A stretch of 64,000 nucleotides of DNA from Streptomyces sp. NBC_01235 (lineage in GTDB: Bacteria > Actinomycetota > Actinomycetes > Streptomycetales > Streptomycetaceae): NCBI RefSeq assembly GCF_035989285.1, contig NZ_CP108513.1, positions 248,001-312,000 of the forward strand. The letters are read 5' to 3'. The position numbers and the translations under genes were made by a program. The notes under the pieces are model-generated. The model saw nothing but the letters and a program-made list of their open reading frames with translations, was not told the DNA's origin and ran no database searches. Below, one piece after another: positions 17,616-27,038 of this stretch (position 1 is its first letter; every line of letters starts with the position of its first letter).

Positions 17616-18545
17616 ATGGAACGCAAGGGTGTGCGGCCCGGCGAAGGGCACAAGGTGGAGAGGCTCCTCGACGAGCTCTACGCCACGCCGCCGTCCGACT
17701 TCGTCTCCCGACGCGAGCGGCTGGCCGACGCCGCCAAGGCCGCCGGACGCGTCGAGGAGGCCCGCCGGATCCGTGCCGCCCGCCGCCCCACCCTCGCGGC
17801 CTGGGCGGCCAACCTGCTGCTGCGCTCACAGCCGCAGGAGTGCCGGCGGTTCCTGGAGCTGGGGCGGGCGCTGCGCGAGGCATACCGAAGCCTGGATGCC
17901 GACGGGGTCAGAGAGCTGTCCGAGCGGCGCCGCACTGTCGTCTCCGCGCTGTCCCGGCGAGCCGCCGAGCTGGCTCGGGACGCCGGGCACCGGCTGTCGG
18001 GCACCGCTCAGCAGGACGTCGAAGCCACCCTGCGCGCCGTGCTCGCCGATCAGGACGCGGCGGACCGATGGGCCGGCGGCCGCCTGGAGAGCGCCCTCAC
18101 CCCGCCGGCGGACTTTCCGCCGCACGATGCCGCGACGTCCGCCCCACCGCACAAGCCAGCCCGGGCAGCGGTCGCGGCGCCGTCCTCGCGGTCGCGGGCG
18201 AAGGACGAACTCGCCGAGCGGCGCCACCTCCGCCAGGAGCAGCTCGTCCGGGCCCGCCGGGCTGCCGAGGCCGCTGATCGGCGGCTCCGTGAGCTGCACG
18301 CCGAGCAGACGGACGCCGACGCGGTACTGCAACGGGCACGTGAGCGGCACGACCGGGCCGCTCAGCAGGAGTCCGCCGCCGAGCAGCAGCTGCGCCAGGC
18401 CCGCCGGGAGCTCCGGCGAGCCGACCAGGAGCGCAGAGAAGCCGAGGAGCGGCTTCGGGTGGCCGCCGAGGCGGCGTCCCGGGCCGGACAGGCGGCCAGG
18501 GACGCCGCTCGGGAGGTGCACCGTCTGGCCGGAGCCGACAGGTAG
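17616..18545 (+). CDS. hypothetical coiled-coil protein
   Basis: 309 residues, no signal peptide. Residues 1-150 are helical with a repeated Arg/Ala/Leu pattern (RLADAAKAAGRVEEARRIRAAR shortened: RRPTLAAWAANLLLR); residues about 195-309 are a long charged coiled coil (ERRHLRQEQLVRARRAAEAA and later QQLRQARRELRRADQER). Such Streptomyces proteins have no assigned role. The ATG at 17616 was chosen because upstream codons are not protein-like. It lies 103 bases before the glutamate-cysteine-ligase-like gene in the same direction. Confidence 0.7.
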   Translation: MERKGVRPGEGHKVERLLDELYATPPSDFVSRRERLADAAKAAGRVEEARRIRAARRPTLAAWAANLLLRSQPQECRRFLELGRALREAYRSLDADGVRELSERRRTVVSALSRRAAELARDAGHRLSGTAQQDVEATLRAVLADQDAADRWAGGRLESALTPPADFPPHDAATSAPPHKPARAAVAAPSSRSRAKDELAERRHLRQEQLVRARRAAEAADRRLRELHAEQTDADAVLQRARERHDRAAQQESAAEQQLRQARRELRRADQERREAEERLRVAAEAASRAGQAARDAAREVHRLAGADR

Positions 18546-18648
18546 GGGTTCCCGTGTTCCCGGAGAAACGTGCCGCCTGGTGAGGGGCGTCCGGTGGTGC
18601 GACGCTGGAGGCAGGAGGCGTCCGAGAAGGGACGAGCCGGGAGGGCCG

Positions 18649-20127
18649 ATGGGACGTGATGTCCCGGCGCTGGTCTTCACCCGCGAGGACCGCCGCCGGT
18701 ACCGGATCAAGATGCAGGAGTGCCTCGAGGTGTTCGCGCAGATGCTGCGCGAGTCGCGTTTCGAGTCCGAGCGCCCCCGGGTGGGCCTGGAGATCGAGCT
18801 GAACCTGGTCGACGACGAGGCCGAGCCGGCGATGCGCAACAGCGACGTCCTCGACGCGATCGCGGACCCCGCCTGGTCCACCGAGCTGGGCCGCTTCAAC
18901 CTCGAGATCAACGTTCCGCCCCGTCTGCTGACGCAGGGCGGCCCCGACGCGTGGGAGTCCGAGATCCGCGCCGCGCTCAATCACGCCGATCACCGCGCCA
19001 GGTCGGTGGGCACCCGTCTGATCATGATCGGCATCCTCCCCACCCTGCGGCAGGAGGACGTCGGCGAGGCCGCGCTGTCGGAGAACGCCCGCTACCGGCT
19101 GCTCAACGACCAGGTGTTCGCGGCGCGGGGCGAGGATCTGCGCATCGAGATGGACGGCGTCGACCGGCTGCGGACCTACGCGGACACGATCACTCCGGAG
19201 GCCGCCTGCACCAGCACCCAGTTCCATCTCCAGGTCTCCCCCGACGAGTTCGCCGCCTACTGGAACGCGGCGCAGGCGATCGCCGGGGTCCAGGTGGCGC
19301 TGGCGGCCAACTCGCCCTTCCTGTTCGACAAGGAGCTGTGGCACGAGACCCGTATCCCGCTGTTCGAGCAGGCCACCGACACCCGCCCGCAGGAGATCAA
19401 GGTGCAGGGAGTACGGCCCCGGGTGTGGTTCGGAGAGCGCTGGATCACGAGTGTCTTCGACCTCTTCGAGGAGAACCTGCGCTACTTCCCCGCGCTGCTG
19501 CCGCTGTGCGACGAGCAGGACCCCCGCGAGACGCTGGCGCGGGGAGACGTCCCCGAACTGGCGGAGCTGACCCTGCACAACGGCACGATCTACCGCTGGA
19601 ACCGCCCCGTGTACGCCGTCGCCCACGACCAGCCGCATGTGCGCGTGGAGAACCGGTGTCTGCCGGCCGGTCCGACCGTCGCCGACACCCTCGCCAACGG
19701 CGCCTTCTACTACGGCCTCACCCGCGCCCTGGTGGAGGAGGAACGGCCGGTGTGGTCACGGATGTCCTTCCAGGCCGCCGAGGACAACCTGCACACCGCC
19801 GCGCGCCACGGCATCGAGGCCCGGCTGTACTGGCCCGGGATGGGCGAGGCTCCGGTGCCCGAACTCGTCCTGCGGCGCCTGCTGCCGCTGGCGCACCGGG
19901 GGCTGGAGCTCTCCGGCATGGACGCGGCGTGGCGGGAGCCGTTGCTCGGCATCATCGAGCAGCGCTGCGTCACCGGCCGCAACGGAGCCGTCTGGCAGAA
20001 GGAGACGTTCCACCGCATCGTCGCCTCCGCCCACGCCGGCCGCCACGAGGCCCTGCGGCGGATGACGCAGCTCTACATCGACTACATGCACCTCAACGCC
20101 CCCGCCCACACCTGGCCGGTCGACTGA
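18649..20127 (+). CDS. glutamate-cysteine ligase family protein
   Basis: 492-residue ATP-grasp-like carboxylate-amine ligase of the GCS2 type. Landmarks: the metal/substrate strand [16 protein letters not shown] (about residues 44-59), [24 protein letters not shown], and the C-terminal helical part with QLYIDYMH. Actinobacteria make mycothiol rather than glutathione, so the product is probably not glutathione; such proteins may make gamma-glutamyl conjugates. The ATG follows GGGAGG at 4 bases. No neighbour fixes a pathway. Confidence 0.8.
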   Translation: MGRDVPALVFTREDRRRYRIKMQECLEVFAQMLRESRFESERPRVGLEIELNLVDDEAEPAMRNSDVLDAIADPAWSTELGRFNLEINVPPRLLTQGGPDAWESEIRAALNHADHRARSVGTRLIMIGILPTLRQEDVGEAALSENARYRLLNDQVFAARGEDLRIEMDGVDRLRTYADTITPEAACTSTQFHLQVSPDEFAAYWNAAQAIAGVQVALAANSPFLFDKELWHETRIPLFEQATDTRPQEIKVQGVRPRVWFGERWITSVFDLFEENLRYFPALLPLCDEQDPRETLARGDVPELAELTLHNGTIYRWNRPVYAVAHDQPHVRVENRCLPAGPTVADTLANGAFYYGLTRALVEEERPVWSRMSFQAAEDNLHTAARHGIEARLYWPGMGEAPVPELVLRRLLPLAHRGLELSGMDAAWREPLLGIIEQRCVTGRNGAVWQKETFHRIVASAHAGRHEALRRMTQLYIDYMHLNAPAHTWPVD

Positions 20128-20198
20128 CCGACCCCGTCCGCGGGCCGACACGGGACCCGCTGTGTGGCAGCACTCCCGGGAGCGTGCAGGATAGGGGT

Positions 20199-20696
20199 AT
20201 GACGATCAAGGTCTACTTCGACATCACCATCAACGACGAGCCCGCCGGGCGCATCAACTTCAACCTGTACGACGACGTCGTCCCCAAGACGGCGGAGAAC
20301 TTCCGCGCGCTGGCCACCGGCGAGAAGGGCTTCGGCTACGCCGGCTCGTCCTTCCACCGGGTCATCCCCGCCTTCATGCTCCAGGGCGGCGACTTCACCC
20401 GCGGCAACGGAACCGGAGGCAAGAGCATCTACGGGGAGAAGTTCGCCGACGAGAACTTCACCCTCAAGCACACCCGGCCGGGACTGCTGTCCATGGCCAA
20501 CGCGGGCCCGAACACCAACGGCTCGCAGTTCTTCATCACCACGATCGTGACCGACTGGCTGGACGGCAAGCACGTGGTGTTCGGCGAGGTCGCCGACGAC
20601 GACAGCATGGCCCTCGTCAAGAAGATCGAGGCGCTCGGCTCGCGCAACGGCGCGACGTCGGCGAAGATCACCATCGCGGCGTCCGGTCAGCTCTGA
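20199..20696 (+). CDS. cyclophilin-type peptidyl-prolyl cis-trans isomerase
   Basis: 165-residue cytosolic cyclophilin, a family-typical length. The active-site strand [15 protein letters not shown] contains the catalytic arginine and the Phe/Met/Gln pocket; [15 protein letters not shown] and [12 protein letters not shown] complete the pocket. It accelerates proline isomerisation during folding. The ATG is preceded by AGGATAGGGGT. It stands 71 bases after the ligase gene and ends at a clear terminator hairpin. Confidence 0.95.
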   Translation: MTIKVYFDITINDEPAGRINFNLYDDVVPKTAENFRALATGEKGFGYAGSSFHRVIPAFMLQGGDFTRGNGTGGKSIYGEKFADENFTLKHTRPGLLSMANAGPNTNGSQFFITTIVTDWLDGKHVVFGEVADDDSMALVKKIEALGSRNGATSAKITIAASGQL

Positions 20697-20718
20697 CCGC
20701 ACCCTGAAACGCCCGCCC

Positions 20719-20745
20719 GCCGGCCGGGGGACCGCCCCGGCCGGC
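20719..20745. terminator. bidirectional terminator hairpin
   Basis: GCCGGCCGGGG and CCCCGGCCGGC form an 11-bp perfect stem with a 5-base loop, between the convergent cyclophilin and HTH-regulator genes. Confidence 0.65.
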
Positions 20746-20769
20746 AGCGCGGTGCCTTCGGGGTCGCGA

Positions 20770-21516
20770 TCACTCCTGCCGCATGGACTCCGCCATCTCG
20801 TGGACCTGGTGCACCTGAGCCGCAGTCAGGCGTCGGAGGTCCCAGACCAGCCGGGCCACGTCGGCCGTCGCCGGGTTCTGCGGCGGGGTGGCCGCGGGGA
20901 GCCCGATGCCGGTGAGCGCGGCCAGGTCGTCGGCGGGAACACCCAGTACGGTCGCGAAGTCGGCCAGCAGGTCGGGGGTCAGCTCCTTGCGGCCGTGGCC
21001 GACCATCCCGTACGTGGCCGCGGACCAGTACCGGCCCGTCAGGTGCACAAACGTCCGGGCGGTACCCATCCGATCCAGGTTCCGGTTGCCGAGCATGCGC
21101 ACGAGCACGCCGCCGAATCCCGGCCCGTACTGCTCGTACGCGCGTGGTGCCCGCACCGGCTGCGTGCGCCGCTCCTGCGGCAACGCCCCTACGAACTGAC
21201 GCAGGCCGCGTCTTTGCTCCGGTGCCAGGCACATGGCACGCCGCACGAGGTGCGGGAGCGTCCCTCGTGCCTCCGCGTCCAAGGGTGCCGACTCGTCCGG
21301 TACCGCCACCCCCGCGAGCACGAACAGGTCGGCGGCGTGCAGACCGAACGCGGGGGCGAGCTGCCGCAGCGTCGACGGATTCGGCGGTACGCCGTCGAAC
21401 ACCGCCCGGAGCTCGGGGCCGGGGATCCCGGCGAGCCGGGACAAGGCATCGATGTCCAGCCGCCGATGATCCGACAACCGCGCCAACAGCACACCGAAAC
21501 CCGGGTATCCCGTCAT
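20770..21516 (-). CDS. XRE-like helix-turn-helix regulator
   Basis: 248-residue protein with two similar Xre-type halves. The first (about residues 1-70: VLLARLSDHRRLDIDALSRL and NPSTLRQLAPAFGLHAADLF) and the second (about 130-210: VLVRMLGNRNLDRMGTA and LTPDLLADFATVLGVPADDL) both have the helix-turn-helix followed by a short C-terminal cap. Ligand and targets are unknown. It is convergent with the cyclophilin gene and divergent from the maleylpyruvate-isomerase-like gene at 21643, which it might control. Confidence 0.75.
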   Translation of the reverse strand: MTGYPGFGVLLARLSDHRRLDIDALSRLAGIPGPELRAVFDGVPPNPSTLRQLAPAFGLHAADLFVLAGVAVPDESAPLDAEARGTLPHLVRRAMCLAPEQRRGLRQFVGALPQERRTQPVRAPRAYEQYGPGFGGVLVRMLGNRNLDRMGTARTFVHLTGRYWSAATYGMVGHGRKELTPDLLADFATVLGVPADDLAALTGIGLPAATPPQNPATADVARLVWDLRRLTAAQVHQVHEMAESMRQE

Positions 21517-21642
21517 CGCGTCAGCTTAGAGCCACGCTCGGGCCGACCCGCATCACGCGTTCACATACGGTGGCCGCGCTCCCGATGCGCGGCGGCGGCG
21601 AAATCGGTCGCAGCGGGCGCCGGGCGCTGTTAGCTTGCGCTC

Positions 21643-22296
21643 GTGGACCTCTTCTCGCGCTCTTGGACGGCGTTGCGCACGGCGGTCGCCGAACTCCCGG
21701 ACGAGTACTTCTCCCGGCCGTCCGGCTGCGCCGGCTGGCTCGTGCGGGACCTGGTGTGCCACCTGATCATCGACGCCCAGGACGTCCTGATCACCCTCGT
21801 CACCCCTGCCGCAACGGAACCGACCCGGGACGCGGTGACCTACTGGAACCTCGTCGAAGCGCCGACCGGCGACGACCCCCTCGACGCGCTGACCGTCCGC
21901 CTTGCCGCCGCGTACGAAGAGCCGTGGCTGCTCAGGTTCCACTTGGACGACGTCGGTTCCGCAGCCGGTCGCGCCGCCGAGCTCGCGGATCCGGCGGTCC
22001 GGGTCGGCACCCGTGGCGAGGTGCTCACCACCGGCGACTACCTCTGCGCGTACGTCCTGGAATGGACGCTGCACCATCTCGACCTGATCGCGCACCTCCC
22101 GGGCGCTGCGGAACCGCCCGCCGAGGGGCTCGCCCGGTCCCGCGAGCTGCTGGAGAAGATCGCCGGTGCCGCGTTCCCCCCGTCGTTCTCCGACAAGGAC
22201 GCCCTGCTGATCGGCACCGGTCGGCGTGGACCGGCCGAGGCGGAGAAGGCCGAGTTGGGCTCGTGGGCCGCGAGGCTCCCGCTCGTCCTCGGCTGA
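21643..22296 (+). CDS. maleylpyruvate isomerase family (mycothiol-dependent, DinB-like) protein
   Basis: 217 residues from a GTG start. The four-helix DinB-like fold of the MDMPI N-domain is shown by WTALRTAVAELPDEYFSRP, GWLVRDLVCHLI and VLEWTLHHLDLIAHL, whose histidines form the metal site. Family members use mycothiol as cofactor in isomerase or transferase reactions; the actual substrate is unknown. It precedes the YciI-like gene by 75 bases in the same direction. Confidence 0.82.
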   Translation: MDLFSRSWTALRTAVAELPDEYFSRPSGCAGWLVRDLVCHLIIDAQDVLITLVTPAATEPTRDAVTYWNLVEAPTGDDPLDALTVRLAAAYEEPWLLRFHLDDVGSAAGRAAELADPAVRVGTRGEVLTTGDYLCAYVLEWTLHHLDLIAHLPGAAEPPAEGLARSRELLEKIAGAAFPPSFSDKDALLIGTGRRGPAEAEKAELGSWAARLPLVLG

Positions 22297-22371
22297 TCGG
22301 TGCCAAAGCGCGCGGTCGTCGTCGCCAAAGTCGGTTGAGATGCCGCCGCGTGTCCAGGAGGGTCTGTGGGT

Positions 22372-22923
22372 ATGGAGTTCTTCTGCTACCACCGCGACCG
22401 GCCCGGCTCCGGCACCTTGCGCGACGAACTGCTGGAGGAGCACTGGTCCTACATGGACCGGTACACGGCGGAGATGATCGCTCGCGGCCCGACCTTCGCC
22501 GACGACGGCGAGACGCCCACCGGCAGCGTGCACATCGTCGACCTGCCGGATCCCGCCGCCGCCCGCGCGTTCGCCTTCGACGAGCCCAACTACCAGGCCG
22601 GCGCCTACCGGGACGTGCTGCTGCGCCGGTGGCGCAACCTGCTGGGTCGCACCATGTGGGACTTCCCCGGCGGACGGACCGGCGGCAACCGGTTCCTGGT
22701 GCTCGGCCTCGGCTCGGGGGAGGCCGCCGACCTCGTCGTGCCGCCCGACCGCGACGACCTGATCGCGTACGGGCCGCTGCTGTCCGACGACGGCACCACC
22801 TGGGTGGGTACGGCGGTGCTGCTCCGGGCCCCGGACGCGGACACGGCACGCGCCGTCCTGACGCCGGAGCGGTATGCCGGCATCGAGGTCCACGACTGGC
22901 AGTTCGGCGGCCGGCCGTCATGA
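22372..22923 (+). CDS. YciI-like protein with two related domains
   Basis: 183 residues. Residues 1-95 carry the YCII-type alpha-beta pattern: EEHWSYMDRYTAEMIARGPT, GSVHIVDLPDPAAARAFAFD and YRDVLLRRW. Residues about 100-183 repeat it as RDDLIAYGPLLSDDG and GTAVLLRAPDADTARAVL, ending in a strand. YciI-like domains have a ferredoxin-like fold and small-molecule or peroxide-linked roles that are poorly defined. The ATG is placed 9 bases after AGGAGGG; a GTG two codons earlier is too close to it. Confidence 0.75.
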   Translation: MEFFCYHRDRPGSGTLRDELLEEHWSYMDRYTAEMIARGPTFADDGETPTGSVHIVDLPDPAAARAFAFDEPNYQAGAYRDVLLRRWRNLLGRTMWDFPGGRTGGNRFLVLGLGSGEAADLVVPPDRDDLIAYGPLLSDDGTTWVGTAVLLRAPDADTARAVLTPERYAGIEVHDWQFGGRPS

Positions 22924-23029
22924 ACCAACGACGCGCCACGCCGGCCCCGGCGGCTCCATCGACTTCCCCGGCCGACCTCCCGCCGACGCCCGCTCACGAC
23001 CCCGGCCGGGTCAGGGTCGGCCGGCTGTC

Positions 23030-25132
23030 TCATCCGGCGTCGAGGTAGTCGGCGACGAGGGCGGCGAACTCGTCGGGGGTGGCGAGACGGATGCCGAGGG
23101 TCTCCGCCTTGGTTCGTTTGGAGCCGGCGCCTTCTCCGGCGACGACCAGGGTGGTCTTCTTGGAGACGCTGGAGGAGGAGCGGCCGCCGGCCCGTTCGAC
23201 GAGCTCGTTCATCTGGTTGCGGCTGAGCTTCTCCAGCGCTCCGGTCATCGCGCCGGTGACCACCACCGCCATGCCGGCCAGCGGCCCGTCCGCCGTCTCC
23301 GCGGCCTCCGAGGCCTCCGCGCCGTCGGCGGTGTCGTCGGCAGTGGCGGCGGGCGGGGTGGCGCCGGGCTCGGTCATGTTGACGCCCGCCGCGGCGAGTT
23401 TGTCGATGAGCGGGGCCAGTTCGGCGAGTTCGGCGACGATGGACGGGGCCTTCTCGACGCCGATGCCCTCGACCTGCTGGATCGTCTCGGCGTCGGCGGC
23501 GCGGAGGTGGTCCATGGTCGCGAAGTACCGGGCGATGCGGCGGGACATGGAGCGGCCGGTGCCGCGGACGCCGAGCGCGCACAGCACTCTCGACAGCGGC
23601 TGTGTCTTGGCCGTGGCGAGCGCGGCAAGGAGGTTGTCGGTGCTGGTCTCCCCCATCCGCTCCAGCCCCAGGAGCTGGTCCCGGGTGAGGGCGAACAGGT
23701 CGGCGAGGTCCGTGACCAGGCCCGCGTCGACCAGTTGGACGACCCGGGTGTGACCGAGGCCTTCGATGTCGAGCTGGTCGCGTCCGGCGGCGTAGGAGAG
23801 GGCGGCGACGAGGTGGCAGTTGCGGCCGTTGGTGCAGCGCCAGCGCTGCTCGCTGGTGTCGATGTCCGATCCGCACCTCGGGCACGCCTCGGGGAAGACG
23901 ATGGGCTGTTCGTCGCCGGTGCGCAGGTGGGCGACCGGGGCCTCGACGCGGGGAATGACGTCGCCCGCCCGGTGGACCATGACCGGGTCGCCGAGGCGCA
24001 GGTCACGGCGGGTGATGTCGGCCGGGTTGTGGAGGGTGGCGTAGGTGATGGTGGAGCCGTCGATCTCCACCGGCTCCAGGACGGCCCGGGGGGCGATGAT
24101 GCCGGTGCGGCCCACGTTCCACTCCACCGCCAGCAGCCGGGTGATCTTCTCCACGGCCTGCAGCTTGAAGGCGATCGCCCAGCGCGGGGCCCGCGAACCC
24201 GATCCGGCGGCCCGCTGGTCCGCGGCCAGGTCGGCCTTGATGACGATCCCGTCGATCCCGAACGGCAGCGAGGCACGCAGTGCGGCGATGTCGGCCACGC
24301 GGGCCAGGACCCCCTCCACCGTGTCGGCGGTTGTGCCGGGCACAGCGGTGGTGGCGGTGGTGTTCACCCCGTACGCGACGGCCCGGGTCATGAGGTCGCT
24401 GTGGGCGCACTCGCGCAGTGCCTCGGCCTGCGCCGGATCGGTGTCGGCGAGAGGCAGCAGGCCGTAGGCGAAGAACGTCATCGGCACCGTGTAGGCGCGC
24501 TCCCTCGCCCGCAGGGTGCCCGCCGCCGCGTTGCGCGGGTTCGCGAACGGCGACCCGCCGTGCGCGGTGCGGACCTCGTTGGCGTGCTCGAACTGGGCGG
24601 TCGTCATGAGGACTTCGCCGCGCACTTCCACGGTGACCGGCTCCGCCAGTTCGTCCGGCAGGCCCTCGATGGTGCCGATGGCGTGCGAGACGTCCTCCCC
24701 GGCCGTCCCGTCGCCCCGCGTGATCAGCCGGGTCAGACGGCCGTGGGTGTAGCGGGCCGCGATCGCCAGACCGTCCAGTTTCGGCTCCACACTGAACCGG
24801 GTGACGTCGTGACCGATGCGCCGGGCGAGCGACGCGGTCCACGCGGTGAACTCCTCCGGCGAGAACACGTTGTCGAGGCTCAGCATCGCCACCGTGTGCG
24901 GGACATCGCCCTGCACCGCTCCCCCGGCCACCTTCCCGGTCGGGGAACCTGCCAGCACCTGCTCCGGATGCTCGGCCTCCCACGCCGTGATGGCGCGCAC
25001 CAGACGGTCGTAGGCGTCGTCGTCCAGCACCGACGTGCCGGCCGCGTAGTAGGCGGCCGACGCCTTCACCGCGTCCTCGACCGCCTGCGCATAGGCGACG
25101 GCATCCACAATCACTGCACCGCGTGTTGTCAT
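23030..25132 (-). CDS. ligA: NAD-dependent DNA ligase LigA (probable second copy)
   Basis: 700-residue DNA ligase. The order is Ia domain, adenylation domain with EPKLDG (AMP-lysine K118) and [13 protein letters not shown] fold, a four-cysteine zinc finger ([10 protein letters not shown] then RCTNGRNC), helix-hairpin-helix repeats and a C-terminal BRCT domain ending [20 protein letters not shown]. It seals nicks using NAD. Streptomyces often carry an extra ligase besides the essential one; this isolated setting and the adjacent gene fragments fit such an accessory copy (inference). The ATG at 25132 was preferred; another lies 3 codons upstream. Frames upstream of it belong to a dehydrogenase remnant. 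Confidence 0.9.
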   Translation of the reverse strand: MTTRGAVIVDAVAYAQAVEDAVKASAAYYAAGTSVLDDDAYDRLVRAITAWEAEHPEQVLAGSPTGKVAGGAVQGDVPHTVAMLSLDNVFSPEEFTAWTASLARRIGHDVTRFSVEPKLDGLAIAARYTHGRLTRLITRGDGTAGEDVSHAIGTIEGLPDELAEPVTVEVRGEVLMTTAQFEHANEVRTAHGGSPFANPRNAAAGTLRARERAYTVPMTFFAYGLLPLADTDPAQAEALRECAHSDLMTRAVAYGVNTTATTAVPGTTADTVEGVLARVADIAALRASLPFGIDGIVIKADLAADQRAAGSGSRAPRWAIAFKLQAVEKITRLLAVEWNVGRTGIIAPRAVLEPVEIDGSTITYATLHNPADITRRDLRLGDPVMVHRAGDVIPRVEAPVAHLRTGDEQPIVFPEACPRCGSDIDTSEQRWRCTNGRNCHLVAALSYAAGRDQLDIEGLGHTRVVQLVDAGLVTDLADLFALTRDQLLGLERMGETSTDNLLAALATAKTQPLSRVLCALGVRGTGRSMSRRIARYFATMDHLRAADAETIQQVEGIGVEKAPSIVAELAELAPLIDKLAAAGVNMTEPGATPPAATADDTADGAEASEAAETADGPLAGMAVVVTGAMTGALEKLSRNQMNELVERAGGRSSSSVSKKTTLVVAGEGAGSKRTKAETLGIRLATPDEFAALVADYLDAG

Positions 25133-25204
25133 GTGCCACATCCTGCCTGCCACCACTGACAACGCCCGGCGTGCGGCCGCCGGGCGAACGCGGCGCCCGC
25201 TGCG

Positions 25205-25615
25205 AAACCTGACGAAGTCGCCGGCCGCGGGGGTGCGTCCGACCAGGGTCGGGGCGCCACGCAGCTCGCCGAAGCCCTTCGGGCCGGCATGGGCGCCGGG
25301 CAGATCATGGGTGGCGGCGTACGGCATCGGGAGCACGCCGGCCCTGGGGTCCTGGGCGACCACCTTGTCGCCGATGGGCATGGACAGGCTGGCCGGCGGG
25401 TTGCCGACGTGGCTCTGCAGGTTGGTCGAGGACCGGCCGGGGCGTGCGGCCAGGGCGCGTACGGGTGATCCGGCGAGGGTGGGGCGGCGCTGGAGTTCCA
25501 GGGTGAAGAGCAGACCGGCCGGCTTGGACTGGGCGTACGCGCGCGTCGGGTCGTAGTCGCGGGTGCCGTGGGGGTCGTCGAACCACGGCTGACCCCCACG
25601 GCTGATCCGGCCGGA
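25205..25615 (-). pseudogene. 3' remnant of a short-chain dehydrogenase gene
   Basis: Codons on the minus strand read [20 protein letters not shown], with the SDR catalytic YxxxK as YAQSK, then [10 protein letters not shown], the usual PG motif as [16 protein letters not shown], and [19 protein letters not shown]. This is the C-terminal half of a retinol-dehydrogenase-type SDR. No Rossmann half (TGANSGIG) precedes it, and it runs without a stop into the LigA frame. It is a fragment, not a gene. Confidence 0.6.
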
Positions 25616-25659
25616 CCCCGGGTGCTGTGGGGTACGCCGGACACGTCCCGGACCTCGGT

Positions 25660-25798
25660 CCCGACGGTCGGCCGGCCAGTTCCCCGAGCAGTGCCCAGGT
25701 GTGGCGGCGGTCGGTGTCGCCGGCGATGTCCGTGCCCGAGAACACCACCTCCGTCGCCCCGGCGTCCCGGTAGCGCCGCACCTCGGCATCGGCAGCGC
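25660..25798 (-). pseudogene. 3' remnant of an F420-dependent LLM-class oxidoreductase gene
   Basis: Directly downstream of the LacI stop codon, minus-strand codons read [20 protein letters not shown] and [10 protein letters not shown]. This matches the usual C-terminal end of LLM-class F420-dependent oxidoreductases. About 45 codons remain. It lies next to the SDR remnant, so two truncated oxidoreductase genes sit between ligA and the sugar locus. Confidence 0.45.
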
Positions 25799-26818
25799 TC
25801 AGCTGGACTCGCGCACCACCAGCCGGCACGGCACGGTGTGCACGCCGGGCCGTGGCTCGGTGTCGATGGCCCGGAGCAGCTCCAGGGCAGCGATCCGACC
25901 GATCTCGGCGAGGTTCGTGTCGATGGTGGTGAGGGGCGGGCGGCTGGCCAGGGCCATGGTGTCCCAGTTGTCGTAGCCCACGACGGCGATGTCCCCCGGG
26001 ACCGACACTCCGCGCTCGCGCAGCGCGTCCGCCACACCCCGCGCGATCTGGTCGTTGCCACAGAAGAACGCGTCGGTGTCCGGGGCGGTGCGCAGTACGG
26101 CGTCGGCGGCGCGGCGGCCCCAGGCCTCGCTCCACTCGCCGAAGTGGATCCGTCCGGTCGACGGTTCGAGCGAGGCGCCGGCCAGTTGCTCGACCGCGTA
26201 CTGGGCCCGTTCGCGGGCGGCGGCGTGATGTTCCGGGCCGGTGACGTGGGCGATCCGCGTGCGTCCGGCGGCCACCAGGTGCTCGATCGCCAGGCGCGCG
26301 CCGCCGCGGTCGTCGGTGACGACCGAGGTGTCGGCCGGGTCGGTGGACGGAGACAGCGCGTAGACGACGGGGACGGACTCGACGCCGGGCAGGGGCGGCC
26401 GGGGATCCGTACGGCGGCCGGTGACGATGATGCCGTCCACCCGGCGGTCCATGAGGTTGCGAAGATGGTGCTGCTCGCGGATGGCGTCGCCCCGGGTGTC
26501 GCACAGCAGGACGGAGATCTTCCCGGCGCCGAGCGCGTCCTCGGCGCCGAGAAGCACGGGTGTACTGAACCGGCCTATCCCGTCCGTCGTCATCAGGCCG
26601 ACCGTCCAGCTGCGGCCGCTGTGCAGGCTCTGCGCGTGCTGATTGGGCCTGAATCCGAGCTCCGCGACCGCGTCCAGCACCCGTTGACGCGTCTCGGGAC
26701 GCATCCGTCCGCCTCCGTTCAGCGCCTTCGAGGCCGTGCCGACGCTGACACCGGCGAGGGCGGCGACATCGGTCAACCGGGCTCGGCCGTCCGGAAGAGA
26801 GCCTGGAGCAGAGGTCAC
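25799..26818 (-). CDS. LacI-family repressor of the arabinoside locus
   Basis: 339 residues from a GTG preceded by GAGGAAAAGG. The HTH is RLTDVAALAGVSVGTASKAL with the hinge RMRPETRQRVLDAVAELGFRPN (in part); a periplasmic-binding-protein-like effector domain follows, with CGNDQIARGVADAL and VVGYDNWD. It binds a central-CG palindrome and is released by a sugar. It is divergent from the GH127-transporter operon and is the obvious regulator of that operon. An upstream ATG (26983) exists, but the added 55 residues overlap the promoter region. Confidence 0.92.
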   Translation of the reverse strand: MTSAPGSLPDGRARLTDVAALAGVSVGTASKALNGGGRMRPETRQRVLDAVAELGFRPNQHAQSLHSGRSWTVGLMTTDGIGRFSTPVLLGAEDALGAGKISVLLCDTRGDAIREQHHLRNLMDRRVDGIIVTGRRTDPRPPLPGVESVPVVYALSPSTDPADTSVVTDDRGGARLAIEHLVAAGRTRIAHVTGPEHHAAARERAQYAVEQLAGASLEPSTGRIHFGEWSEAWGRRAADAVLRTAPDTDAFFCGNDQIARGVADALRERGVSVPGDIAVVGYDNWDTMALASRPPLTTIDTNLAEIGRIAALELLRAIDTEPRPGVHTVPCRLVVRESS

Positions 26819-26928
26819 GGGCAAACCTTTTCCTCGATGCCTCGATGATACGGACGCCCGACATGGTGGCAGGCGGCGGAGCCGTGCGCCAGTCCGTGGG
26901 AAAGTCGAAAAAACTCTTGTGGCGACTC

Positions 26929-26983
26929 TTGACCGGATAGGCCCACTGCCCTCTACTTTCACGACGAGAAAACGGTTGCGCAA
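26929..26983 (+). promoter_or_regulatory. promoter with LacI-type operator for the GH127-ABC operon
   Basis: TTGACC (26929-26934) and a weak -10 region near TCTACT (26952-26957) with a 17-base spacer read towards the GH127 gene. The palindrome TTGCGCAA (26976-26983) lies where the first transcribed bases would be, a typical repressor block site. Confidence 0.4.
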
Positions 26984-27038
26984 AACAAGCCCCGAAGAGC
27001 CCGTCGCTCACCTTCGGCGCCCTCACCTCCGGAGAGTC

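Noticed and set aside
22874..25159. 761-codon plus-strand frame opposite ligA
   Set aside because: Composition is Gly/Val/Arg-rich without motifs; the minus strand encodes an unmistakable DNA ligase.
26736..27038. N-terminal extension of GH127 from an upstream start at 26736
   Set aside because: The extension runs through the LacI start and the promoter-operator region; the ATG at 27039 has its own GGAG site.
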